Positions 8,594-16,994 of a DNA stretch of 64,000 nucleotides are shown in pieces. Position 1 is the stretch's first letter, and each line of letters opens with the position of its first letter. The notes beneath the pieces were generated by a model. It was not told where the DNA came from, made no database searches, and saw nothing but the letters and a program-made list of their open reading frames with translations. This DNA is from Acidobacteriota bacterium. Its GTDB lineage: Bacteria; Acidobacteriota; Terriglobia; Terriglobales; Acidobacteriaceae. Location of the stretch: assembly GCA_021792135.1 (NCBI GenBank), contig JAJYVF010000004.1:62001-126000 (forward strand). Direction: 5' to 3'. The translations under genes and the position numbers were made by a program.

Positions 8594-8848
8594 ATGACGC
8601 AACCGAAGATGATTCGCTGCGAGGGAAGTGGACAGGTAGTGTACGGACCGGATGAGCCTACAGGCGCAGTCCAGTGTCTCAAGTGCGGCAACAGTACCCT
8701 GCCAATGAAGACAACCGTTGTTGATGGTAAAGAGCACTATTCCGTGCCAGAGCACAAGCGCTGCGCCAATTCGCCCCGCCCCAAGGGAACGAAGAGAGCC
8801 CCGCGATACCAGAGAACATCTCGGCGTGATTCAGGTCGGAGGCGGTAG
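8594..8848 (+). CDS. Small zinc-ribbon-like protein on the opposite strand (84 aa)
   Basis: Apart from the integrase this is the only convincing plus-strand gene of the element in the window. The ATG at 8594 has an AGGAGGTAACG Shine-Dalgarno sequence. The protein begins MTQPKMIRCEGSG and has two potential metal ligands in CLKCG, with an earlier C and a later C in HKRCANS. The tail is strongly basic (RPKGTKRAPRYQRTSRRD). It could bind nucleic acid. It is divergent from the methyltransferase operon and convergent with the 289-residue gene to its right. Confidence 0.6.
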   Translation: MTQPKMIRCEGSGQVVYGPDEPTGAVQCLKCGNSTLPMKTTVVDGKEHYSVPEHKRCANSPRPKGTKRAPRYQRTSRRDSGRRR

Positions 8849-8868
8849 CGGATAGGCAACGGGAGACT

Positions 8869-9738
8869 TCAATAGACTCGAATAGCCTTTGGAGCTTCAT
8901 AAGGATGGAACAGAAAGATTCGGTCAAAGACTTTTGGGGCAGTTCTCAAGTTTTGTCTGACTTGTTCAGCTAATTGTGGGAACCCGTATCCAACGCTGTG
9001 AATTGGTGTGTTGTGCAACATCGCTTCATCACAGTAGAAGCACAGCAAATCAAACTCAAGCAGCGCATGTTTGGAACGAATATCTGCATTCTGATATTTG
9101 GCTATCTTCTTTTCGATGTTCTTAACAGCAGCATCCGTCATCCATTGCGTTGTATATGCGCCACCGGGCGACTCGAACTCTATCCATTCAACATCTACAC
9201 GCGGCGAGTCGTCGTTTGAGCGTGGATTTATCCAAACCTTTTCAAGGTACTTGTCGAGCAATGGATAGCTACTGAAGTCATCGAGAGGTGCGCCCTGGGG
9301 TGTATACCAGCTACGAACGGTTTGCCAGTAATCCGCTGTGATCTGCAAATGGGGATGGAGTTCCGGCACCGGCTTTGCATTTTCAGCAGTAATGAACCCG
9401 TACAGCTGATTCCGAAACTCGACTCTGTCAGCTTGTTCTATGCGCAACGACTTGTCATACAAAAGCACTTGCCGTATATGTCTTGGCCGTGGTTCCTTCT
9501 CACTGGCAATGATCTTTAGGTAGCTCTTTTCCAGTCGTTCTCTGCCAGCGCCCGCAGTCACCTGATTATGTTCTACCCATTTGGTGAGTTCAACGCCAAT
9601 CGCCTTGCTAGATACACCAACACACATGACATCGGGCGGGTCCGGACCATCGGACCACTTCGCCATTGCTTCATCTGCGAAGAGCGGGGCAGCAGCTAGA
9701 AATCCTGTCCATGCTGTCTGTTCATCTGACCGTAGCAT
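8869..9738 (-). CDS. Unknown protein, possible PD-(D/E)xK-like fold (289 aa)
   Basis: The N-terminal part contains DPPDVMCV followed by IGVELTKWVEHNQ, the layout of a PD...ExxK-like core seen in several nuclease-like unknown families. The C-terminal half is rich in aromatic residues (FDLLCFYCDEAML, FDRIFLFHPYEAP). No Shine-Dalgarno sequence is clear. A GTG one codon upstream (9741) is an alternative start. The coding region appears more AT-rich than its neighbours, which suggests separate acquisition as cargo. The nuclease idea is a guess from one motif. Confidence 0.65.
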   Translation of the reverse strand: MLRSDEQTAWTGFLAAAPLFADEAMAKWSDGPDPPDVMCVGVSSKAIGVELTKWVEHNQVTAGAGRERLEKSYLKIIASEKEPRPRHIRQVLLYDKSLRIEQADRVEFRNQLYGFITAENAKPVPELHPHLQITADYWQTVRSWYTPQGAPLDDFSSYPLLDKYLEKVWINPRSNDDSPRVDVEWIEFESPGGAYTTQWMTDAAVKNIEKKIAKYQNADIRSKHALLEFDLLCFYCDEAMLHNTPIHSVGYGFPQLAEQVRQNLRTAPKVFDRIFLFHPYEAPKAIRVY

Positions 9739-9848
9739 CACTTTGATTCTATTCCGCTTCTATAGAATGGGGGCAACTGTCCGGCGCTTACGTGAGCAGT
9801 CACTCGGTTCTTTGAGGAAGCGCCGAGTTTCGAAAATTGCACGTTCGC

Positions 9849-10043
9849 TCAGTTCCATTCCATGCGGTAGATCAGAAAGTGGCGCTTGATGGATTCAAAC
9901 TCGTTCAACACGAAAAACGCCCCAACACCAGCGAGCATGCTGTACGCGTGCTGTTCGACAGCGCAATATGCGAGGTAACTTAAATAGGCATTCGTGAGGA
10001 AGGGGCTGATCTCCCCAAACCAAGAGAGGGTTGCGAAGAACAT
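9849..10043 (-). CDS. Small membrane protein (64 aa)
   Basis: MFFATLSWFGEISPFLTNAY leads into a hydrophobic helix (LAYCAVEQHAYSMLAGVGAFFVL), so one or two membrane segments are likely, ending in a charged cytoplasmic tail (ESIKRHFLIYRMEW). The ATG at 10043 has AAGGAG eight bases upstream. Function unknown. Confidence 0.5.
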   Translation of the reverse strand: MFFATLSWFGEISPFLTNAYLSYLAYCAVEQHAYSMLAGVGAFFVLNEFESIKRHFLIYRMEWN

Positions 10044-10225
10044 AAGGTTCTCCTTGCGGCTAAATCGCCGTTGGGTTGGGGTTCCGTAACTGCCGCTATG
10101 CGGATCCACAATCGGATCGCATGAAGCTCGCTTTTCTACCGGCCTGCGGTCTACTCCAGATAACCGCCGCGATGGCGCAGCCTGCGGGCCGCTACAAAGG
10201 CAAAATGATTCCCGGGTTGAAGGTG

Positions 10226-10519
10226 CTATCGGCGCGGCCAGTTGAGCGGCGCATGAGACTCGACCTGATATGCGTACTCTGCTGCCGAACGGTTATCGGT
10301 ATCGAATCGGACGGCGACCTCATAGTAGACGCCGAAATCGTGCTCGTTACGCGTCACGATGAGTTTCGCTCCTGCCGGTTCAGGTCCGACGGTGGTACGG
10401 ATCGCATCGATGAAACGATGACATTCCTGGCGTGCCTTCATGGAGTCGTACTCGGGCCCGAGTTGTTCGCACCGTTCGTTGACTGGCACGGGGCCAATCG
10501 CAAGGGTATCGATTGCCAT
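10226..10519 (-). CDS. Unknown protein (97 aa)
   Basis: The sequence MAIDTLAIGPVPVNERCEQL opens a small alpha/beta protein with a strand pair (AKLIVTRNEHDFGVYYEVAV) and a short acidic segment RFDTDNRSAAEYAYQ. A GGAG stretch lies about ten bases before the ATG. No motif is recognised. Similar short proteins are common in ICE accessory regions. Confidence 0.55.
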   Translation of the reverse strand: MAIDTLAIGPVPVNERCEQLGPEYDSMKARQECHRFIDAIRTTVGPEPAGAKLIVTRNEHDFGVYYEVAVRFDTDNRSAAEYAYQVESHAPLNWPRR

Positions 10520-10846
10520 ATTTAGACTCCGAGGATGGTTGGGAGTGGCTTAGGACGGCAACGCGTCAGCCAGGGTTGGCCCGCCCAAGCTCGCAGGTCA
10601 ATTGGGCGCGTGGTCCTTGGATGGCCTGCGCAGGGGCGGTCGAATAGGTGGGCTGTGTTCTACGGGAGGAAGACGAGGAGTTGTGGATGGATCGTCAGGG
10701 CAAAGTAAACCAAGAGCGATTGGTTAGTGAACCTATCGCAGGCCAATCTAACGATTCTTGCGTTGAATATCGTTACTTCGAATCGATTGCCCGGTGTGCA
10801 ATTCGCTTTATGGCACAACCCCTGCCGCGCTTAGCGTTTGTTTCGG
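10520..10846. other. Gap without a recognised gene (327 bp)
   Basis: I see no reading frame with a credible ribosome binding site or protein-like composition on either strand. The segment separates the tandem AAA+ gene from the 97-residue gene and may hold the promoter of the latter. No strong hairpin with a T tract was noticed. Confidence 0.4.
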
Positions 10847-13054
10847 CTACGCGGCGAAGTTTGGCAAGCCCTCAAAGTCTTCGAGCTCGATACGCAAGTG
10901 CTCAGGGCCTCCCGTTCGAATTGCTCGTGTCAGCGCGCGCTGTTCTGCCGCTTGGACACAACGGGCGAGATCGCCTGCGCTCGCCTTCCTGCCGTTAAGC
11001 CTGCCGGCCAACATTTGCGCGCCCTCTTCTAGCGGAAAACCCAGCTTCTTGCTCGTGAGGAACACACTCAGCAGGCGGAAGCGCAGTTGAGCATCGGGAA
11101 ATGGAAACTCGATGCGGTCGGCGAAGAAGCTCACAACATCATCGTCAACGAGGTCGGGATCGCGCACCGCGCCGATGAGGAACACTCGTCCGGCACCGGA
11201 TGCGCCAGAGCTCATCTCCTGCTGAAGCTGCGAAGCAATCTCCTCAGCGAGTCGGTCTTTGGGTTCGAAAGGGGATTGTCTCGGCGTCAGTTTGTCGAGG
11301 TTGTTGAGGAAAATGATCACAGGAGCCATAGAACGGCCACGTTCGAATAGCTGTTGAACCAAGTTGGCGCTACCGCCGAGAACCATGGCCTTCAGTTGTG
11401 CGATGGTGGGTGCGAGAAAGTTGAGCCCGCTTTCCCGCGCAATAGTTCTGGCGGAGCGTTCCTTGCCCGCCCCAGGTGGGCCGATCAGGAGAACGCTCCT
11501 GGCAATCGACACCCCATGGGAGCTCCACTGGTCCGCCTCCCTCCATAGCGTGCATATAGTCTTGAGACGTTCGAGGATGGCAGCGTCCAGAATGAGAGTA
11601 TCCCAGTTGAACTGCTCATCGACACCACTGTTGCGCAATTTGCGGATCGCAGTTACTGCGCGCCCGATATCTTCTGCAGTCAGATCCTCGGACGAGGAAT
11701 AGGAGCGCAAGGATGCCGCCAGATTCGACAGATCTCGGCCACTCATGCCCTGGGTGAGTTCTGAGATATTCCCAGGGGGCGCGGCCGTGATCCCCACCGC
11801 CTGGATTTCCTGCTTGAAGATCTCTTTGCGATTGTCGCTGTCCGGTAGATGGATCTCCATCACCCAACCGAAGCGGGATACGATCGCATCGTCCAATAGG
11901 TCAGGTCGGTTCGTCGCTCCGATCAATAGGACACGAGAGCGTTCCCTTACTCCTTCCCACTCAGGGAGGAATGTTTCAACGATCTCCTCGCTTATCTTGT
12001 CGGCCTGGATTGCGCCGCGGCGCGTAAGAACGCCTTCGCAGTCGTCGACGAACATGATGGATGGCTGATGTTCGCGAGCTTCATTCCACCTCGCGCGGAC
12101 CTCTCGGGCGCTATCCCCAAGATTGACTCGCTTGAAGTCCGGGAGTGAAAGAAGCTGAATGTGGCAGCTCAGGGTTTCGGCTACCGTGCGGGCAATCGAA
12201 GTCTTGCCTGTGCCGGGCGGACCCACGAGCAATAAGCCCCGTGGTGCGGCCGGATCGCCGTCTTCGAAGAGCTCAAACCGGCGAAGCAACTCCAGTTTTT
12301 GATGTGCGGGAATGTGGACCCGCTGCCAGAGAGCGGAGACGCGCTCGATTCCTTCCAGTTGTTTCTTGACCAGTGCTAGCTGCTCTGTCGCTTCCCACGT
12401 CCGGCGCAGTTCGGCAAATGCCTGCTCTGCTGCCAGGAGTTCGCCACTGAATTCAGGGAGAACCGAGAGGAAAGAGCGTGGCAGGGTATCCGCCGTGCTC
12501 CAGCTTGCTTGATCTACGGTGACCACGAACGTATCGAGTTCCACGAATTCCAAGGAAGGCAGGAGCAGTGCAAGGTCTCGCCCCCTCCAATTCACGGCGA
12601 CGACTGGCTTGCCTGGTTCCGAGGTTGTGTTACATTCCGCGTAATCGACAACAGCGTAGGAAGTTTGGACGCCAGGTGTGCGGACAACACGGCCTAGATT
12701 ATGCCCGAGGGGTATCCGAATTTCGAGTCTGGCATCTCGCAGGAAAAGCGAACGCGCGTCGCGAGCGAAGCCGCGGTTCCAGTGCAGCTCAGTCAGGAGC
12801 TCTTGCTCGAAGGCTTCCGCACCGGCTCTGAGCAGTCTGGTCAGGAAGCCAAGGCGCTGGCGGCAGTACATTTCCCACACACGTGCAGCCTCGGCGTGAT
12901 TGGCAAGCGATTCCAGACGATCGAGGGCTTCTACGCGGGAAGCCTTCCGCTGGATCCAATATTGGTCAAGGGCTGCGCTCATGTCATCCGGCTCCGCGAT
13001 GACATAGCCATTGTAGGACGGATCGGCGGTTGGGTTCTGCATTACTGCTTCCAT
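10847..13054 (-). CDS. Tandem AAA+ ATPase (735 aa)
   Basis: It has two AAA+ modules after an N-terminal helical region of about 270 residues. The first has Walker A GPPGTGKTS (about 277), Walker B MFVDDCEG (about 335) and sensor/box LIGATNRPDLLDD. The second has GPPGAGKE (about 524), but its Walker B equivalent reads IFLNNLDK (about 580), with Asn replacing the usual acidic pair, so it is probably inactive in hydrolysis. The architecture recalls CDC48/Vps4-type remodelling ATPases. GGAGG precedes the ATG at 13,054, which beats an upstream in-frame start. The substrate is unknown. The neighbouring zinc-ribbon gene may be a partner. Confidence 0.85.
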   Translation of the reverse strand: MEAVMQNPTADPSYNGYVIAEPDDMSAALDQYWIQRKASRVEALDRLESLANHAEAARVWEMYCRQRLGFLTRLLRAGAEAFEQELLTELHWNRGFARDARSLFLRDARLEIRIPLGHNLGRVVRTPGVQTSYAVVDYAECNTTSEPGKPVVAVNWRGRDLALLLPSLEFVELDTFVVTVDQASWSTADTLPRSFLSVLPEFSGELLAAEQAFAELRRTWEATEQLALVKKQLEGIERVSALWQRVHIPAHQKLELLRRFELFEDGDPAAPRGLLLVGPPGTGKTSIARTVAETLSCHIQLLSLPDFKRVNLGDSAREVRARWNEAREHQPSIMFVDDCEGVLTRRGAIQADKISEEIVETFLPEWEGVRERSRVLLIGATNRPDLLDDAIVSRFGWVMEIHLPDSDNRKEIFKQEIQAVGITAAPPGNISELTQGMSGRDLSNLAASLRSYSSSEDLTAEDIGRAVTAIRKLRNSGVDEQFNWDTLILDAAILERLKTICTLWREADQWSSHGVSIARSVLLIGPPGAGKERSARTIARESGLNFLAPTIAQLKAMVLGGSANLVQQLFERGRSMAPVIIFLNNLDKLTPRQSPFEPKDRLAEEIASQLQQEMSSGASGAGRVFLIGAVRDPDLVDDDVVSFFADRIEFPFPDAQLRFRLLSVFLTSKKLGFPLEEGAQMLAGRLNGRKASAGDLARCVQAAEQRALTRAIRTGGPEHLRIELEDFEGLPNFAA

Positions 13055-13088
13055 CGCAACCTCCAATCTGTTTCCGATAAGCAACACT

Positions 13089-13340
13089 TCAGGCGGCCCG
13101 GCGTAACTGCTGAAAGGTGGGCGGGGGAAAGACGGCTAACGCTGGCGCCGGCCCGGAGTCCGGTCCATCCGGCGGTCCGCCCATTGGGGCGATGACCTTC
13201 GAGAGCGTCTCTCCACCGCACGCGCCACAGCGGTTATGGGACGAGTTGTTCACTGCATTGCATTTGGAGCAATACATCGCTTCTTCAATGGGGATGGTCA
13301 CAAAGTCGGGCTCCGTATGGAGCATGTAAACATTGCCCAT
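13089..13340 (-). CDS. Zinc-ribbon protein (83 aa)
   Basis: A double CxxC ribbon, CSKCNAVNNSSHNRCGACGG, indicates a structural zinc site. The N-terminus MGNVYMLHTEPDFVTIPIEE precedes it, and a Pro/Gly-rich tail follows. The ATG at 13,340 has GAGGTG upstream. It directly precedes the tandem AAA+ gene in transcription order. Rubredoxin-like ribbons often act as adaptors for nucleic-acid or ATPase partners. The role here is unknown. Confidence 0.65.
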   Translation of the reverse strand: MGNVYMLHTEPDFVTIPIEEAMYCSKCNAVNNSSHNRCGACGGETLSKVIAPMGGPPDGPDSGPAPALAVFPPPTFQQLRRAA

Positions 13341-13377
13341 AATCACCTCGTAGGTTGGAGAATTGCGTGCAGCGTTA

Positions 13378-14286
13378 CTAGGCGACCCGTCGTGCTGCGA
13401 TGTTTTCCAGGTGCTGAGCCAATTGCGCCAGCAGCTCGAGGTTCGGGATCTCTGCAAGGGATCGGACGTTGAGCTCTTCCATCTCCGCCATTAGCTGGCG
13501 CGTACCGAGGCGGCGGCTCAATGCTCCGACGCGCCGTATAAGGCCCGCCGCAGTCTGCATCATCCGGAGGACTTGAAGCTGACGCACACGGGTACGGATC
13601 CCTCGGGCGGAATCGCATTGCGCTTCGTTTCTCAGAATCTCTGCGTAAATTGCGTCCCCGACCATGCTCCTGAAACTCTGGATCTTCCGGGTCGTTCCCA
13701 TGTCAAGAAGCGCGGGACTGCTGGTCGAAATCGGGACCACCTTGAGTTCGGGCGCACCCGACACACGATCGTTCCTTGGCCAGGCCCACTGTGGAAGCTC
13801 CGGCACTACGGTCGGTCGTCCATCCCGGTCAAGGGGAACCCAACATGGCCCGAGGTCGTAGAGATAGCGTCCGAGTCCAAAACGGCTGCAGGCACGCTTG
13901 AGCGCCTGAGCGTCGGCTTCCATCATTGCGTTTGGATCGTCTGCCCACCGTTCGCCAGTGCCGGATCGGGTGCCCAACCCATCGATCCAAAGCGTGCAAG
14001 CCGCGAAGACCTTACCGCTTCGAATCGTCTCTCCGTTACGCACTCTTGAGAGTCCTTCGAGTGTGGAGACGGAGTAGCTTTCGCTCCAATTGGCTGCACC
14101 TATGACATCGTTCAGGCGATCCGTGTATGCGCGGGCGTCGGCGTAAGCGAGCAATTTGCCTTTGCCGCCGTTGGTGCTCCTTTCGACCACGAGCCATCGG
14201 ATGAGGGAGACTGGAAACGGATCGCAGAGATTCTCGATCAGCTTCGTACGCTGAACGGCGGTAAGCCTGCGTTCTTTGGCCTTCAT
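13378..14286 (-). CDS. Rad52-family single-strand annealing protein (302 aa)
   Basis: The first 180 residues match the Rad52/Rad22 annealing domain pattern: LAYADARAYTDRLNDVIGAANW, VRNGETIRSGKVFAACTLWIDG, then GTGERWADDPNAMMEADAQALKRACSRFGLGRYLYDLG split over two helices. The C-terminal part is helical and probably mediates oligomerisation or SSB contact. Such proteins anneal SSB-coated complementary strands and are common recombinases of phages and ICEs. The gene is directly downstream of ssb in transcription order, the expected functional pairing. Confidence 0.85.
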   Translation of the reverse strand: MKAKERRLTAVQRTKLIENLCDPFPVSLIRWLVVERSTNGGKGKLLAYADARAYTDRLNDVIGAANWSESYSVSTLEGLSRVRNGETIRSGKVFAACTLWIDGLGTRSGTGERWADDPNAMMEADAQALKRACSRFGLGRYLYDLGPCWVPLDRDGRPTVVPELPQWAWPRNDRVSGAPELKVVPISTSSPALLDMGTTRKIQSFRSMVGDAIYAEILRNEAQCDSARGIRTRVRQLQVLRMMQTAAGLIRRVGALSRRLGTRQLMAEMEELNVRSLAEIPNLELLAQLAQHLENIAARRVA

Positions 14287-14432
14287 GGTTCTGCTCCTGG
14301 AGATTGGCGTCGATCACGAGGGAACAGGGAGCGAGGCGCCTGGTGCGTGACCAGTTGTGTTGTCCGGCCGCCGAACCGCGGACGGAATGGATTCCGCATG
14401 GAGTGCATGGGCGATGCCTCTACGCTCCAGTT

Positions 14433-14912
14433 TCAGAAGGGTATGTCGCTCAGATCTCCGCTCTGTTCCGAGTACGCGTAGTCCGGCTCGGAGTGCTGCT
14501 GTGCATTCGACTGCTGCACATGTCTCGCGCCATTCCCGTTCTCGCCGCCGTAGCCTGCTCCGTTACCGTTGCCGTTGTTGAAAGACAAGAGGGTGAGATC
14601 CAGGATGACGATCTCAGTCCGATACTTCTTCTGTCCGGTTTCCCGGTCGTCCCAGGATCTTGTCCGAAGCTTTCCCTCGACGTAAATCCGAGAGCCTTTC
14701 TGGACGTAATCCCTCACAACCTCGGCCGTCCGGCCGAAAGCGACCAGATTGTGCCACTCGGTGGTTTCGTGCGATTCGCCCATCTTGTCCCGGTAAAAGT
14801 CGTTTGTGGCGAGCGTGAAGTTCGCTACAGTGTTGTCGCTTTGCAGGACGTGAATCTCCGGGTCTTTGCCAACATGGCCCAGAAGAATGCTCTTGTTGAC
14901 GGTCTTGCCCAT
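14433..14912 (-). CDS. ssb: Single-stranded DNA-binding protein
   Basis: A typical bacterial SSB: OB-fold start VNKSILLGHVGKDPEIH, core FTLATNDFYRDK, HETTEWHNLVAFGRTAEVV, GSRIYVEGKLRTRSWDD, and the acidic tail SGDLSDIPF that binds partner proteins. The linker is Gly/Asn-rich. At 159 residues it is of normal length. A GAGGAGG site precedes the ATG. It would coat single-stranded DNA during replication or conjugation of the element, and is separate from the chromosomal copy expected elsewhere. Confidence 0.97.
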   Translation of the reverse strand: MGKTVNKSILLGHVGKDPEIHVLQSDNTVANFTLATNDFYRDKMGESHETTEWHNLVAFGRTAEVVRDYVQKGSRIYVEGKLRTRSWDDRETGQKKYRTEIVILDLTLLSFNNGNGNGAGYGGENGNGARHVQQSNAQQHSEPDYAYSEQSGDLSDIPF

Positions 14913-15359
14913 GTCTTTCCTCCTCTGTACTTTTGAAGACTCCGGCTCGGGCGCAGAAATCTGCCCGTGCCATGGAGTTGGCTTCGCCCACAGCTATGCG
15001 GCAGGGCGGCACAACGAAGCCTCTTTACCGGTTCAATCAGCAACCGGAGCGCGGCGCTGTCGTCAGTTGTGTTGGCGTTTTTTGGGGGGGAAGTTGTCCC
15101 TGCGCACGGGGCAGCTACGTGATCCACTGGCGCGCAGCGACCGCCGGGGGAGCCTTGCGAAAGCTCACCGCACAGGGCGTCCCACTCCGATACCAGGCCG
15201 TGTATGCGAACGGCACACGCCTTTCTCGCCCCGCCGGGCTACTCTTCAGCGTGTCGGATATTGGCGCTGCGCAATCTTGTGAGGACGTTTCAAGCAGGTT
15301 TGTCCGCAAATGGCCTTGCGCGTCCCTGCGTCGGTCCGCAGACGGTCCGCTCAGTTCCC
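14913..15359. other. Gap without a recognised gene (447 bp)
   Basis: Several short open frames exist on both strands here, but none has a Shine-Dalgarno sequence or a protein-like composition. The region probably carries the ssb promoter on the minus strand. A run of nine G residues lies near 15,084. No hairpin terminator was seen. Confidence 0.4.
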
Positions 15360-15599
15360 TCAGCCGTAGACGTGTTCGAGCGCCACGTCGCGGCCGATCT
15401 CAGACATCCCGCTCCCGTCATGTCGATAGAAGCGTCCCGTGGTCCGATCGATATAGAGGTATCGACGGGTGCGCGAGTGCTTGTACAGAATGATCTCGCC
15501 GGACCTTCCCATATACATGAACTCCTCGCATCTTTCCGACGAAAGCACCGACTCGAGCGGCTTCCAGTCGGGTACGTTGACTGCGACAATTGGTTCCAT
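15360..15599 (-). CDS. Small unknown protein (79 aa)
   Basis: The ATG at 15,599 has GGAGAGC upstream. The protein is beta-rich with many aromatic and charged residues (RRYLYIDRTTGRFYRHDGSG), which suggests a small compact fold. It follows the 210-residue gene by 15 bases and is presumably in the same transcript. No family is recognised. Confidence 0.55.
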   Translation of the reverse strand: MEPIVAVNVPDWKPLESVLSSERCEEFMYMGRSGEIILYKHSRTRRYLYIDRTTGRFYRHDGSGMSEIGRDVALEHVYG

Positions 15600-15614
15600 A
15601 TGCGCTCTCCAACG

Positions 15615-16247
15615 CTACCCGTAGATGAATCGATACGGAATTCCGTCCTTCTCTGCGGTTACGATCCGAGTGAGCGGACCGAACGAATCGCATTCGCCCA
15701 TCGAGAACCGGATGTTCGCGTATCCGAGTTTCTCAAGCAACGGCGTCGCGATTTCGTCTTCCCATTTCCAGTAAGACCGTGAACAGAAATCCGGCTCGTC
15801 GGCCGCACCCGTTCCGATCACATCGAGGAGATCGAGCGTTTCCGGCCCCTTCGTGATGCTCTGATTTGTCTCCACCCCGCTGCGGATTCTTGTCATGGCT
15901 CTCCTCGCAACGGTCATGAGGCGCTCAATCGGGCAGCGAACTCGTTCCTGCCTTGGCTCGACTGTGTAGTGCTCCACTCGGTTGCCAATCCGCAGAGCCT
16001 GGTCCGACTTCACCTCTGTGAACATCGTTTCGGGTACGTCGATTCCAAGCTTTCGCAATACGAGCTTGGAGTACTCCACATCCTGCAACTCGGTGCCAGC
16101 CATTTCATCGTCCAGGTTCGAATAGATGATCTCGCCGTCGGTGTCCATGACCGTGCAGAAGACATAGTCCAGAGGCCGGTCGTACCCCATCGTGACGGTG
16201 ACCTTGCGCCTTCTGCTCGTTGTTGTCGTTAGAATGTGCTGCGACAT
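15615..16247 (-). CDS. Unknown ICE protein (210 aa)
   Basis: The start at 16,247 (MSQHILTTTTSRRRKVTVTM) has a purine-rich GGGGGATT site. The first 100 residues resemble a small protein family often seen next to mobilisation genes: RKVTVTMGYDRPLDYVFCTV, then EIIYSNLDDEMAGTEL and LRKLGIDVPETM. The remaining 110 residues (WKWEDEIATPLLEKLGYANI, IVTAEKDGIPYRFIYG) may be a second domain. No catalytic motif is visible. It belongs to a run of closely spaced genes led by the primase-polymerase. Confidence 0.65.
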   Translation of the reverse strand: MSQHILTTTTSRRRKVTVTMGYDRPLDYVFCTVMDTDGEIIYSNLDDEMAGTELQDVEYSKLVLRKLGIDVPETMFTEVKSDQALRIGNRVEHYTVEPRQERVRCPIERLMTVARRAMTRIRSGVETNQSITKGPETLDLLDVIGTGAADEPDFCSRSYWKWEDEIATPLLEKLGYANIRFSMGECDSFGPLTRIVTAEKDGIPYRFIYG

Positions 16248-16299
16248 GGAATCCCCCTTCGTGGGCAGTGATGAAGCAAGTTCTCGAGACAGGACGGCG

Positions 16300-16983
16300 T
16301 CACGCGCTCTGCTCATGAGGGCCGGAAGCCGCTTCAGCCTTGGGACGGACTGCAATGTGGGTGTGCTTGCAGCGAATACATGAGACGGCCGCCGTTACGG
16401 CGCAAATCGCCTCATGAAATTCCGATGGAGCCCGATGTAACTCGCCCGCTCCGGTGTAGAAGGCCGGGACCACTTTGCGTCCGGATTGTCCGGCGCCGCC
16501 TGAGAGGAACTCTTGCGACAGAGTTCCAGCCTTGCCCCGGAAGAGAACCGTCGAGCGCATCTGGGGTCGTGTGCTGCTGTTCGACTGATCAAGAGTATGG
16601 CGCGAGATCAGCAGTTCGTAGGTCCGCCCGATTCGCAACATTTCGATTCGTACCAGTTCAGCCGCAATGACGATCGCGTGCCGTCCACTGCCGCCGAACG
16701 AGTCGAGTGGCTGCAGCCATGGGATCGGTTGTCCATCCTTATTCAGGTAGCCGCAGTAGCGCCCCAGACCCTCGACGGCTCCGCCGGACTCAGTGCCCTT
16801 GAGGACAAACCGCTGTGCCAAGTGCTGATGCTCAACCGATACTCCAGGGAAACAGTAGACCCCGTTCTTCTCGAGCGCTCGCAGGATAGCTCTCGGAAGG
16901 GACAGGCCGTGCCGCGCCAGTCGATCGTTGATGGCTTCGTCCGGGTTGGCGGATGGGTTCTTGTACGAACGTTTGGACGCCAT
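16300..16983 (-). CDS. Unknown protein (227 aa)
   Basis: The ATG at 16,983 (MASKRSYKNPSANPDEAIND) lies eight bases from an AGGAG site. A second ATG two codons upstream is too close to it. The protein has a basic N-terminus, a mixed alpha/beta middle, and a CxxC pair (SCIRCKHTHIAV) near the C-terminus. It starts 11 bases after the primase-polymerase stop, so the two are one operon and it may assist DNA synthesis. No family is recognised. Confidence 0.6.
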   Translation of the reverse strand: MASKRSYKNPSANPDEAINDRLARHGLSLPRAILRALEKNGVYCFPGVSVEHQHLAQRFVLKGTESGGAVEGLGRYCGYLNKDGQPIPWLQPLDSFGGSGRHAIVIAAELVRIEMLRIGRTYELLISRHTLDQSNSSTRPQMRSTVLFRGKAGTLSQEFLSGGAGQSGRKVVPAFYTGAGELHRAPSEFHEAICAVTAAVSCIRCKHTHIAVRPKAEAASGPHEQSA

Positions 16984-16994
16984 GCGCATCGCTC

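Noticed and set aside
15115-15309. Minus-strand frame of 64 codons in the gap after ssb
   Set aside because: Composition is not protein-like and no ribosome site was found.
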